From: Minisyncoccota bacterium
Lineage (GTDB): Bacteria; Patescibacteriota; Minisyncoccia; UBA6257; 02-FULL-45-10c
Assembly (NCBI GenBank): GCA_028715395.1
Contig: JAQURY010000004.1
Span: forward strand, 1 to 49,217
Length of the DNA: 49,217 nt
Direction: 5' to 3'
In this document: in pieces, positions 39,333 through 49,060 of the stretch
Numbering within the stretch: position 1 is the stretch's first letter
How the letters are laid out: each line of letters starts with the position of its first letter
Notes under the pieces: model-generated
Told to the model about the DNA's origin: nothing
The model's input: the letters and a program-made list of their open reading frames with translations, nothing else
Databases searched by the model: none
Program-made: the position numbers and the translations under genes

Positions 39333-39521
39333 CCCCTTATTTTATTTTTAAAGTTGTATTTATTTTACAATTTTTTTCTAAAATTGTCAAAAAGGAAGAT
39401 CTTGAAGTCACAAAATCATAATTTAGCCGTTTCTTATATAAAGCAGGGTCGATAAGAGGGTAAAACAAATCGTAGTATAATAATATAAAGGCCGATTTAT
39501 AATTAATTTAAAATTACTACT

Positions 39522-40340
39522 ATGAAAAATATACTACTCGCAATGTTAATTAGCGTTGTTGTGATGCCTGGTATGATTTTCGCGCAGAATGCGGAAACAA
39601 GCACGGCCACGACTTCGCCTGTTATAAGCACGGGCATTTTGCCAGACAGTCCGTTTTATTTTGTTAAGGTTTTGGGCGAGCAAATTAAACTTACTTTTAC
39701 TTTCAATGCGGAAAATAAAGTTAAACAGTATTTGCATTTGGCCGGAGTAAGATTGGCCGAATATCAAAAATTGATGGAAAAAGGCAAGCTTGAAATCGCT
39801 CAGAAGACTCTTGATAAATACAGCAAACAACTGGATAGGGCATTAGAAACTACCAAAAGATTGAAAGAACAAGGAAAAGACATAACGGATATTTCCAAAA
39901 TAGTTGGCAATGCTACTTCAACTAGCGTTCAGATGCTGTAGAAGAATTTATTGAAAGCGCCTGATGCGGCTAAGGCGGGTTTACAAAATGCTTTGCAGGC
40001 CATACAGAAAGGCATTGAAGCTGTCGGAACGGTTAAGCCAGCAGCGACAAATTCGGCAACGGTTCAGCAAAAATCCGCCGGAACAACCACCGGTCCTGCT
40101 GTTAGCGGAATTAAATGCGCTAATGCAAGCGGGCAGAGCATAACTCTGGAAGACGCGAAAGTCGCCGTTAAAAACAGCGATTGCGGAAAACATGGAGATC
40201 TTAAAGGAAATCCGGTTTGTAATTCGACTGCGGGAACATGGAAATTCAACGTGAATTACGAAGCAGATGGATGTTCCATGGTTTGTGTTTTGAACGTGGC
40301 TACAAAAGTGACGGATATTGAATGGAATTGTCCGCAGTAA
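39522..40340 (+). pseudogene. DUF5667-like secreted protein interrupted by an in-frame TAG (39939-39941)
   Basis: Upper part ILPDSPFYFVKVLGEQIKLTFT..., then TAG, then NLLKAPDAAKAGLQNALQAIQKGIEA in the same frame. Confidence 0.65.
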
Positions 40341-40361
40341 GAATTAAGCAATGTTTAAGGC

Positions 40362-40396
40362 AAAAAACAGCGGAGATAAAATTCCGCTGTTTTTTA
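40362..40396 (+). terminator. Rho-independent terminator
   Basis: AAAAACAGCGGAgataaaatTCCGCTGTTTTTT. Confidence 0.88.
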
Positions 40397-40505
40397 TTGA
40401 CTTTTATTTATAGGTAATTTATCTTTCAAGTACAACTTAATAAACAACTACCCCCTATGTCGTGGAGAGCGGGGATTTTTGGTTATTATTGCTTAGTTTT
40501 CGCAT

Positions 40506-42344
40506 ATGGATAAAAAATTCAAATTAGTTTCCAAATATAAGCCGGCCGGAGACCAGCCGAAAGCGATCGAACAGCTGACGGAAGGAATTAAAAAGGGGTA
40601 TCAATACCAGACTCTTTTGGGTGTGACGGGAAGCGGAAAAACATTTACTATGGCCAATTTGATTGAGAAGCTACAGAGGCCGACGCTCGTAATTGCGCCG
40701 AATAAAACTTTAGCAGCCCAGCTTTACCAGGAGTACAAAGCGTTTTTCCCCGAAAATAAAGTTTGTTACTTTGTTTCTTATTATGATTATTATCAGCCGG
40801 AGGCGTATATTCCGGTGACGGATACGTATATAGAAAAAGAGGCGATGATAAACGAGGAAATAGACAGATTCCGCCACGTCGCCACATCGGCGCTTTTAAC
40901 AAGAAAGGACGTTATTGTTGTGGCTTCGGTTTCCTGCATTTATAATCTCGGCGTTCCGGAAAAATATTTTGATTCCATTATTAAACTGGAAGTCGGGCAG
41001 ATTATTACGCGCGGAGATTTAATAAAACATTTGGTAAAAATCGGTTTTGAAAGAAATCCGATTGCTTTGAAACGCGGGCAATTCAGGGTTCGCGGAGATG
41101 TTTTTGAAATAATAGCGGCGTCGGAAGAATTAGTTTATAGAGTTGAATTAGACGGGCAAAAAATTTCCCATATTTCTGTTTTGGAAAAAACAACGCGGAC
41201 TATAAAAGAGGAAATGAACGAACTGATTATTTTTCCGCCGAAGCATTTCGTAACAACCGAGCCGGACAGAGAAAGAGCGATTAAGGCGATTAAAGACGAA
41301 TTAAAAGAAAGATTAAAATATTTGGAGAAAAACGGTTTGTTTTTAGAGGCAGAGAGATTGGAAAGACGGACAAAATACGATTTGGAAATGATCAAGACGC
41401 TTGGTTTTTGCCATGGCATAGAAAACTATTCGCGGCCGCTGTCAGGAAAGCTTCCCGGAGAACCGCCGGATTCGCTGATGAATTATTTCCCGAAAGACAA
41501 AAATGGAAAGCCGGATTTTTTGACGATTATAGACGAAAGTCATATTGCCGTGCCGCAGATAAGCGGGATGTATTTTGGCGATCGTTCAAGAAAACAAATA
41601 CTAGTTGAACATGGCTGGAGATTGCCCTCGGCTATGGATAACCGGCCGCTTAATTTCAAGGAATTTCAGGAAAGGATAGGCACAACAATTTTTACTTCGG
41701 CTACGCCTAGCGTTTTTGAGCATGAAAAATCAAAGCAAGTTGTGGAGCAGATTGTCAGGCCGACGGGCTTGGTTGATCCGCCCATTGAAGTGAGGCCGGT
41801 GTTTATCAAAGGCGCAAATCCAAAATCAAAGGGTTTTGGGCAGATAGATGATGTAATGGAAGAGGCGAGTAAAAATGAGAAAAAAGGTGAAAGAACGCTG
41901 ATTATAACTTTAACGAAAAAAATGGCGGAGGAGCTGAACGACTTTTTGAAACAAAGAGGATTCAAGTGCGCCTATATGCACGGAGAAACGAAAACAATAG
42001 AGAGAACAAAAATATTGAGCGATTTCAGAAAAAAAGAGTTTGATATTTTAATCGGCATAAATCTTTTAAGGGAAGGAATAGATTTGCCGGAGGTTTCGCT
42101 GGTGGCGATTTTAGACGCGGACAGAGAAGGGTTTTTAAGAAATGAAACTTCGCTTATTCAGACGATGGGACGCGCCGCGAGAAATGTTGGTGGCAGAGTT
42201 ATTTTATACGCGGATACGATTACGGGCTCAATGAAGCGGGCGATAGCGGAGTGCGAGCGGCGCAGAAAGATCCAGCTGGCATACAATCAGAAGCATAAAA
42301 TTACGCCAAGGACAATTAAGAAAGAAATCAGGGAATTTAATTAA
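40506..42344 (+). CDS. uvrB: Excinuclease ABC subunit B without C-terminal UVR domain
   Basis: GVTGSGKTFTMAN, YYDYYQPEAYIP, TIDESH-like IIDESHIAVPQ; ends at ITPRTIKKEIREFN. Confidence 0.96.
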   Translation: MDKKFKLVSKYKPAGDQPKAIEQLTEGIKKGYQYQTLLGVTGSGKTFTMANLIEKLQRPTLVIAPNKTLAAQLYQEYKAFFPENKVCYFVSYYDYYQPEAYIPVTDTYIEKEAMINEEIDRFRHVATSALLTRKDVIVVASVSCIYNLGVPEKYFDSIIKLEVGQIITRGDLIKHLVKIGFERNPIALKRGQFRVRGDVFEIIAASEELVYRVELDGQKISHISVLEKTTRTIKEEMNELIIFPPKHFVTTEPDRERAIKAIKDELKERLKYLEKNGLFLEAERLERRTKYDLEMIKTLGFCHGIENYSRPLSGKLPGEPPDSLMNYFPKDKNGKPDFLTIIDESHIAVPQISGMYFGDRSRKQILVEHGWRLPSAMDNRPLNFKEFQERIGTTIFTSATPSVFEHEKSKQVVEQIVRPTGLVDPPIEVRPVFIKGANPKSKGFGQIDDVMEEASKNEKKGERTLIITLTKKMAEELNDFLKQRGFKCAYMHGETKTIERTKILSDFRKKEFDILIGINLLREGIDLPEVSLVAILDADREGFLRNETSLIQTMGRAARNVGGRVILYADTITGSMKRAIAECERRRKIQLAYNQKHKITPRTIKKEIREFN

Positions 42345-42350
42345 AATAAT

Positions 42351-44903
42351 ATGGATAAGGATAAAATTATAATAAAAGGCGCGAGGGTTAATAATCTTAA
42401 GGATGTTTATTTGGAATTGCCTAAAAATAAGCTGATTGTGTTTTCCGGTCTTTCGGGCAGCGGCAAATCTTCGCTGGCTTTTGAAACTATTTTTGCCGAA
42501 GGGCAGAGGAGATATGTAGAGTCGCTTTCGCCGTACGCGCGGCAGTTTTTGGGACAAATGGAAAAGCCTGACGTTGATGAAATTACGGGCTTATCTCCGG
42601 CAATCGCCATTGACCAGAAAGCGCACTCTCATAATCCGCGATCAACCGTGGCAACGCTTACGGAAATTTATGATTATCTGAGAGTTTTGTATGCGAGAAT
42701 CGGGAAGCCGTTTTGCCCGGAATGCGGAAGAGAAATTAAAAAAATGAGCGTGGAAGAAATGGTGGGAAGCATACAGAAGCATGCGAAAAAAACAGGCACC
42801 GAATATGTAACTATAATTGCGCCGATTATAAGAGGCAGAAAAGGGGAATATTTCCAGCTTTTGCAGGATTTATTCCAACAGGGATTCAGTGAGGCGAGAA
42901 TAGACGGCAAAAAAGTTTCTTTGCGCGAAAAAGTGGAACTTAAGAGATATGGGGCTCACAACATAGATGTGGTTATCGATAAAGTATTTTTGATGGATGA
43001 TGAAAAAACCGGGCTTAGCGCGGGCCAGTCACGTCTTTTTGAGGCGGTAGAAACCGCTTTAGACAAAGGAAAAGGGCTGGTGGCGGCAATTTTTGGAGAT
43101 AAGAATCGGGAAACTAATGATGAGGAGATTCTGTATTCGGCTCATTGGACCTGCCCTAATGATGGTTTTTCTTTTCCGGAAATTGAGCCGAGATTATTTT
43201 CATTTAACAGTCCTTATGGAGCCTGTGAAACATGCCATGGAATCGGCCATGATTTTTTTGATCAGACTAAAGTTTGTCCGTCTTGCAAGGGCGCCCGCTT
43301 AAAAAATGAAGTTTTGTCAATAAAGCTTCACGGAAAGAATATAAATGAGGTAGTGAGCCTGACAATTGATAATGCTTATGAATTTTTTATTGAGCTTGAA
43401 GACAAGCTTTCCGAAAATGAAAAGTTAATTGCTAAAAATGTTTTGAAAGAGATATCTTCGCGCTTGGAATTTTTATTGGAGGTGGGCCTTGAATATATTT
43501 CATTGAGCAGGGAGTCGGGAACGCTTTCGGGCGGGGAAGCGCAGAGAATAAGGCTGGCAAGCCAGATCGGATCAAAGCTTTCGGGAACGCTTTATGTTTT
43601 GGACGAGCCGACAATCGGATTGCATGAAAGAGATAATGAACGGCTTTTGAAAATTCTCAAACATTTGAGAGATTACGGAAATACTTTAATAGTGGTTGAA
43701 CATGACGAGAGGGTTTTGCAAGATTCCGATTATTTTGTCGATATTGGTCCGGGGCCGGGAATACACGGAGGAAAAATCGTGAAGGCGGGAATACTTAAAG
43801 AATTGGGAACGAAAAACAAAGATTCGGGATCTTTGACCATTGATTATTTAACGGGAAGAAAAAAGATAGAGATTCCCGATGTCCGGAGACACAAAGAAAA
43901 AGGGAGCATTAAAATAACCGGCGCGAGCGCGAATAATATTAAAAATCTTAATGTGGAAATACCGCTGGGAAAATTTGTATGCGTGACGGGAGTTTCTGGA
44001 AGCGGAAAATCAACTTTAATGGAAAATATTTTCTGCAAAAACGTGCAAAAGAAAATCGGAGGATTTACAAATTTGGAAGACGTGGCAAAAATTTCCGGAA
44101 CAGAATACGTAAGGAGAATTATTGAGGTGGATCAATCGCCAATAGGCAAATCTCCGCGGTCAAATCCGGCAACTTATACGGGTGTATTTACGCCAATCCG
44201 AAATTTATTTGAAATGTTGCCCGAAGCCAAAGAAAGAGCTTATAAGAGCGGAAGATTTTCATTTAATGTGCCGTCTACGAGAGGAGGGGGAAGGTGCGAG
44301 GCATGCGAAGGCGCGGGAGTAAAAATTATTGAAATGCATTTTTTACCGGATGTACTGGTTAAGTGCGATGTATGCAGGGGCAAGAGGTTTAGCAAGGAGA
44401 CTTTGGAAGTGAAATATAAAGGCAAAAGCATTGCCGATGTTTTGGATATGACTGTGGAAGAGGCGCATAATTTGTTCGGGGATATTTACCAAATCAATGA
44501 TATTTTAAAGGTTTTAAAGGATGTGGGGCTTGGATATATAAAGCTTGGGCAGAGCGCCACAACTCTTTCGGGCGGCGAGGCGCAGAGAATAAAATTGGCA
44601 AAAGAGCTGGCAAGGCCGACTATGAGAAACGCGGTATTTGTTCTGGATGAGCCGACAACGGGGCTTCATTTTGAAGACGTCAAAATGCTTTTGGAGGTAA
44701 TCCAGAAACTGGTTGAAAAAGGAAACACGGTTATTTTGATTGAACACAATATGCATGTTATTAAAACGGCAGATTATATTATTGATATGGGACCGGAGGG
44801 TGGAAGCGGAGGAGGGAGAATAATTGCGCAAGGAACGCCTGAAGAAGTGGCAAAAGTCAAAGAATCATATACGGGAAAATACCTTAAAAAATATTTGAAT
44901 TAA
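42351..44903 (+). CDS. uvrA: Excinuclease ABC subunit A
   Basis: GLSGSGKSSLAFETIFAEGQRRYVESLSPYARQF; two ABC signatures LSGGEAQRI(R/K)LA; CxxC zinc motifs. Confidence 0.97.
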   Translation: MDKDKIIIKGARVNNLKDVYLELPKNKLIVFSGLSGSGKSSLAFETIFAEGQRRYVESLSPYARQFLGQMEKPDVDEITGLSPAIAIDQKAHSHNPRSTVATLTEIYDYLRVLYARIGKPFCPECGREIKKMSVEEMVGSIQKHAKKTGTEYVTIIAPIIRGRKGEYFQLLQDLFQQGFSEARIDGKKVSLREKVELKRYGAHNIDVVIDKVFLMDDEKTGLSAGQSRLFEAVETALDKGKGLVAAIFGDKNRETNDEEILYSAHWTCPNDGFSFPEIEPRLFSFNSPYGACETCHGIGHDFFDQTKVCPSCKGARLKNEVLSIKLHGKNINEVVSLTIDNAYEFFIELEDKLSENEKLIAKNVLKEISSRLEFLLEVGLEYISLSRESGTLSGGEAQRIRLASQIGSKLSGTLYVLDEPTIGLHERDNERLLKILKHLRDYGNTLIVVEHDERVLQDSDYFVDIGPGPGIHGGKIVKAGILKELGTKNKDSGSLTIDYLTGRKKIEIPDVRRHKEKGSIKITGASANNIKNLNVEIPLGKFVCVTGVSGSGKSTLMENIFCKNVQKKIGGFTNLEDVAKISGTEYVRRIIEVDQSPIGKSPRSNPATYTGVFTPIRNLFEMLPEAKERAYKSGRFSFNVPSTRGGGRCEACEGAGVKIIEMHFLPDVLVKCDVCRGKRFSKETLEVKYKGKSIADVLDMTVEEAHNLFGDIYQINDILKVLKDVGLGYIKLGQSATTLSGGEAQRIKLAKELARPTMRNAVFVLDEPTTGLHFEDVKMLLEVIQKLVEKGNTVILIEHNMHVIKTADYIIDMGPEGGSGGGRIIAQGTPEEVAKVKESYTGKYLKKYLN

Positions 44904-44908
44904 GAATT

Positions 44909-46156
44909 ATGAATAACATTGCGCGGTTAAAAAAAATATCCAAGAAATTCCCCAATTTGCCGGGAGTGTATTTTTTTAGAAATGGAAATGGCAAGCCGAT
45001 TTATATCGGGAGAGCGGGTTCGCTGAAAAAAAGAATAGCGAGTTATTTCAGGACGAAAGATTTGCGGATTCAGGAAATGGTTTTTTCGGCGCATTCGGTT
45101 GATTTTGAAAAAACCGAAACTTTGCTTGAAGCGGTTATTTTGGAGGCTAATTTAATAAAGAAATATTGGCCCAAATATAATGTAGTGGACAAGGACGATA
45201 CGTCTTTCGCTTATTTGGCGATTCTTCCGGGACTATACCCGAAACCGGTTATTGTTCGGGGCAGAGAAATGGAAAAATACTTGCACTCAAAAATAAAGAT
45301 TTTCGGACCATATCAAAGTTTTCGTTTGCTGAAAACGGCGCTGGAGTTGGCCAGAAAAATTTTCCCGTACAGCATTTGCGCGCCGAATTCCGGCAAGGCG
45401 TGTTTTTATTACCAAATAGGTTTATGTCCGGGGGCGTGTATTGGAGCAATAAGCCCGGAAAAATATAAAAAAAATATCAAAAACCTCATTTTGTTCTTTA
45501 GCGGCGAAAAGAAAAAACTGATTAAGGAGTTAAAAAGAAATAATCCGGCGGCGATTAAGGCGCTTCAGCACGTTCAAGATGTAACGCTTTTGGCCGGATC
45601 GGATACGGTCAGGGTTTCCGGCGAGGGAGTAAACGGGAGAATTGAAGGATATGATATTTCTCATTTATCGGGCAAGGAGCCGGTTGGCGCCATGGTGGTT
45701 TTTGAAAGCGGAGCGAAGAATTCTTCACAATACAGATTGTTTAAAATACGTGGCGCTAAAACGCAAACCCGCTTTCGCCAGGGCTCCGACGGGCAAGGCA
45801 AAAAGGAGGTGATTAATTTTAATGATATAGATATGCTGAAAGAAGTTTTGGAAAGGCGACTGGAACATAAAGAATGGCTTATGCCGCAGATTATTTTTGT
45901 TGATGGGGGATTAAATCAGGTGCGGACGGCAAAAGAGGTTTTAAAGAAGCGGAATATGATTATTCCGATTGTTGGATTGGCAAAAACAGGCGGGCATAGC
46001 GCATCGGATTATTTGGGGGATAAATTAATTATTGCTAATGTAAAAAAATCGGGCAGGGAGATGGTTGTTGCCTCAAAAAAACTGTTTCAAGAGGTTAGAA
46101 ACGAGGCTCACAGATTTGCTATAAGTTATTCACGTTTTCGGAGGAATAAAAATTAA
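44909..46156 (+). CDS. uvrC: UvrC-like excinuclease with GIY-YIG and RNase H-like domains; UVR and C-terminal HhH regions missing
   Basis: LPGVYFFRNGNGKPIYIGRAGSLKKRIASYF; IEGYDISHLSG; IIFVDGGLNQV; 415 aa. Confidence 0.9.
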   Translation: MNNIARLKKISKKFPNLPGVYFFRNGNGKPIYIGRAGSLKKRIASYFRTKDLRIQEMVFSAHSVDFEKTETLLEAVILEANLIKKYWPKYNVVDKDDTSFAYLAILPGLYPKPVIVRGREMEKYLHSKIKIFGPYQSFRLLKTALELARKIFPYSICAPNSGKACFYYQIGLCPGACIGAISPEKYKKNIKNLILFFSGEKKKLIKELKRNNPAAIKALQHVQDVTLLAGSDTVRVSGEGVNGRIEGYDISHLSGKEPVGAMVVFESGAKNSSQYRLFKIRGAKTQTRFRQGSDGQGKKEVINFNDIDMLKEVLERRLEHKEWLMPQIIFVDGGLNQVRTAKEVLKKRNMIIPIVGLAKTGGHSASDYLGDKLIIANVKKSGREMVVASKKLFQEVRNEAHRFAISYSRFRRNKN

Positions 46157-46179
46157 TAGGTGTGATATAATAAAAGCAT

Positions 46180-46674
46180 ATGAAAATAGACAAAAATTCA
46201 ATTATTTACGCAGTGGTCGCGGTATTAATTATCGGAGGAATTATTTATTTGGCGACTAGCAAGTCGTCTGTTCCGGGAACGCCGGCTGATGAAGCTGGTA
46301 CGACCGGCACAACTAATTCGGCGGCCAATACGGGTTTTAAGGGCCCGACGTCTCCTCCTCCTTCAATTCCTACTACATCAACCAAGAAATCAACGGCGAC
46401 AACAGCTACTTCAAATACTCCAGTAGCGGGAGATACGGTTACGATTAAGAACGGTGTTTTTACTCCAAAAGTATTGATAGCGCAAATGGGAGTTCCAGTT
46501 ACTTGGAAAAATGAGGATAGCACTTATTACCAAGTCACTTCGGATCTTAATGATTTTGTAGGATCGGTTATGACCAAAGATTCAACTTATAGCCATACGT
46601 TTTTGACCAAGGGAACATTCAACTATCATTGCGTAGGCCATTCAGACATGAAAGGAACAATAATTGTCCAGTAA
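46180..46674 (+). CDS. Membrane-anchored cupredoxin-like protein
   Basis: N-terminal TM; VTIKNGVFTPKVLIAQMGVPVTWKNEDS; TFNYHCVGHSDMKGTIIV. Confidence 0.8.
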   Translation: MKIDKNSIIYAVVAVLIIGGIIYLATSKSSVPGTPADEAGTTGTTNSAANTGFKGPTSPPPSIPTTSTKKSTATTATSNTPVAGDTVTIKNGVFTPKVLIAQMGVPVTWKNEDSTYYQVTSDLNDFVGSVMTKDSTYSHTFLTKGTFNYHCVGHSDMKGTIIVQ

Positions 46675-46684
46675 GATCAAATAA

Positions 46685-46713
46685 ATTAAAAACTGCCCTA
46701 ATGGGCAGTTTTT
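46685..46713 (+). terminator. Rho-independent terminator
   Basis: AAAAACTGCCCTAATGGGCAGTTTTT. Confidence 0.85.
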
Positions 46714-46723
46714 GTTTATAAGA

Positions 46724-46903
46724 TTAATTACAGGTATATTTAAAAATTATTTTTAATAGATAAACGCAAACTCCCCAGATTATGCTGGCAAAAAGTACGC
46801 CTCCTATAAATCCCGTGAGAGAAGTGGCGATATATTGCCCGATTTTAAATTTATAAACGTAGTGTTTGCACTGCAATACGAATTCTTTGAATGCTTGTAT
46901 CAT
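46724..46903 (-). CDS. Small membrane protein
   Basis: MIQAFKEFVLQCKHYVYKFKIGQYIATSLTGFIGGVLFASIIWGVCVYLL; start trimmed because TATAAT is 6 nt upstream. Confidence 0.6.
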   Translation of the reverse strand: MIQAFKEFVLQCKHYVYKFKIGQYIATSLTGFIGGVLFASIIWGVCVYLLKIIFKYTCN

Positions 46904-46990
46904 ATTTTTATTATAACGAATAACCATTGAAAAGTTATACCCACAAATTATCCGGTTGGAGATAGGCGGATAATATTATAAAATATTGGG

Positions 46991-47563
46991 ATGGAAACGA
47001 TTATATTTCATTATCTTACTGAATGGGCTTGGCTCGGATATCTTATCGCTTTTTTCGGAATGATAATTGAGGGCGATATTCTTGTATTTACGATGGGTTT
47101 TTTGGCCCAGCAGGGGTATTTTAATCCGTTTTTGGTTCTTGTTATTCTTGTTGCGGGAACTTTTTTGGGCGATACGCTTTGGTATAAAGCAGGGGCAAAA
47201 TTCGGAAATTGCAATTTTTTCCTTATGAAATGGATGAATCGACTTTCCAGGCCATTTGACGGCGCTATCACAGAAAATCCCTTCAAGGCGGTTTTTATTT
47301 CCAAGTTTACTTATAATCTTCATCATGCGGTTTTGCTAAGAGTTGGTTCGCTTGGGGTTTCTTTTAAAAAATTTTTGGAGAAAGATTTTTTTTCAATCAT
47401 AATATGGGTTTTGGTTGTCGGCGGGCTGGGATATATCTCGGGAGCGTCTTTTTCGCTTGTTAAGCAATATCTGAAATTCGCCGAATTGGCTTTGCTGATA
47501 GGAATTCTTTTGTTTATGGCGATATTTCATATTATTGATCAGATTTCCGAGATGCAGCTGTAA
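46991..47563 (+). CDS. DedA/SNARE-associated family membrane protein
   Basis: EGDILVFTMGFLAQQGYFNP, GDTLWYKAGAKFG. Confidence 0.75.
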   Translation: METIIFHYLTEWAWLGYLIAFFGMIIEGDILVFTMGFLAQQGYFNPFLVLVILVAGTFLGDTLWYKAGAKFGNCNFFLMKWMNRLSRPFDGAITENPFKAVFISKFTYNLHHAVLLRVGSLGVSFKKFLEKDFFSIIIWVLVVGGLGYISGASFSLVKQYLKFAELALLIGILLFMAIFHIIDQISEMQL

Positions 47564-47566
47564 AAT

Positions 47567-47593
47567 AAAAAACCCCGCTTTGCGGGGTTTTTT
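47567..47593 (+). terminator. Rho-independent terminator
   Basis: AAAAAACCCCGCTTTGCGGGGTTTTTT. Confidence 0.88.
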
Positions 47594-47601
47594 ATTTAAA
47601 A

Positions 47602-47772
47602 TTATCTTCGGAAAGATTGCTTTCTTTCGCGATGGCAATCTCTGCACAAGAGCTGTCCGAGTCTGGCTTCGTCCGGCTGGAACGGAAGAGATGTTATCTC
47701 AGCTCCGCACTTTCCGCACTTCCAGTTTCCTTCGAACATCTTGCGAGGTTCTTGGCTTCTGTTGAAATCCAT
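47602..47772 (-). CDS. 56-aa zinc-ribbon protein
   Basis: MDFNRSQEPRKMFEGNWKCGKCGAEITSLPFQPDEARLGQLLCRDCHRERKQSFRR; CxxC...CxxC; not in ORF track. Confidence 0.75.
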   Translation of the reverse strand: MDFNRSQEPRKMFEGNWKCGKCGAEITSLPFQPDEARLGQLLCRDCHRERKQSFRR

Positions 47773-47947
47773 TAATTTGTTTTGTTTATTATCGCCCTTT
47801 TAATTTTTATGTTTTTACATCAGGACGACTAATAAAGTTACTAGATACATCCTTACTAAAAACTTATATAAGCATACACTAGATTTGCGATAAAGTCAAG
47901 GTCGGAAAATTTTATAGGAAAATCTGTTTTTGTTTTATAATATAATC

Positions 47948-49057
47948 ATGATTCAACGGGGAATAGCGACTTTTGGTTTGGATACCGGAAAATGTCCGCC
48001 GTGGCTTTTTGAACGCATGGTAAAACTGGGCAGAAGCATGATTGAGGCGGTAGTAGCCGAGGAGGGCGCGGATGAATTTGTGAAAAGGATAGGCGATCCT
48101 GTTTGGTTTCAGTCGCTGGGAACGGTTTTGGCTTTTGACTGGAATGCGTCGGGACTAACGACGATTTTAACCGCGGCTTTGAAAGAGGCAATTCGCGGAG
48201 AGGAAAATAATTTGGGAATTTATATTTGCGGAGGAAAAGGAAAAACATCGCGCCGGACTCCGGAAGAAATAAATAATTGGGGAGATAAGCTGGGATTGGA
48301 GGACGAAAAAGTTAATTCGTTGGCGTACAACTCAAAAATGGCGGCCAAGGTGGATTCAGCTTTGATTCAGGATGGATTCCAGATTTATCATCACGCGTTT
48401 TTCTTTACAGACAGCGGCGCCTGGACTGTGGTTCAGCAGGGAATGAATGCGGGCGAGGGAAGCGCGAGAAGATACCATTGGCACTCGGCGAGCGCGAAAG
48501 ATTTAATCAATGAGCCGCATTCGGGAATCGCCAGCCAACTGAAAATTGATAACGTTCTTAATATGACTGCGGGCGAAAGCGGAAAAAACAGGCAAATCAG
48601 CACAGAATTAGTTTCGCAGAATTTCGGAACATTAATGAAGGATATAAAAATTTTAAGAAAGTATTTCACGCCGTATTCTCAGATGGCGGAAATTGCGGCT
48701 GGCCAGCAAAGATTGAAATTTATGAATTTGGAGAACATAGAATTCAATTATCATCCGGTTGTTAAGGAGGATTTTTCGAAGAGCAGATATCTGGAAAAAA
48801 TTCTTTGGGAGCTTTGTGACCGGAAGCCGGAAAATTATGAAAAATTGCTGGCGATGGAGGGGGTGGGGCCGAAAACAATCAGGGCTCTGGCTTTGGTGGC
48901 GGAAATTATTTATGGCGCCAAACCATCTTATGAAGATCCGGCGCGGTATTCTTTCGCGCATGGAGGCAAAGACGCTACGCCATATCCGGTTGATACGGAA
49001 ACTTATGATCAAACTATTGAAAAATTGAAAAGCTATGTTGGAAAAATTAAAAAATAA
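47948..49057 (+). CDS. DUF763 family protein
   Basis: MIQRGIATFGLDTGKCPPWLFERMVKLGRSMIEAV; C-terminal HhH-like MEGVGPKTIRALALVAEI; start trimmed. Confidence 0.75.
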   Translation: MIQRGIATFGLDTGKCPPWLFERMVKLGRSMIEAVVAEEGADEFVKRIGDPVWFQSLGTVLAFDWNASGLTTILTAALKEAIRGEENNLGIYICGGKGKTSRRTPEEINNWGDKLGLEDEKVNSLAYNSKMAAKVDSALIQDGFQIYHHAFFFTDSGAWTVVQQGMNAGEGSARRYHWHSASAKDLINEPHSGIASQLKIDNVLNMTAGESGKNRQISTELVSQNFGTLMKDIKILRKYFTPYSQMAEIAAGQQRLKFMNLENIEFNYHPVVKEDFSKSRYLEKILWELCDRKPENYEKLLAMEGVGPKTIRALALVAEIIYGAKPSYEDPARYSFAHGGKDATPYPVDTETYDQTIEKLKSYVGKIKK

Positions 49058-49060
49058 CAG

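Noticed and set aside
38865-39455. 196-aa plus-strand ORF antisense to 38757-39332
   Set aside because: Mirror ORF of a better-supported minus-strand gene with promoter and SD; its sequence lacks domain-like character.
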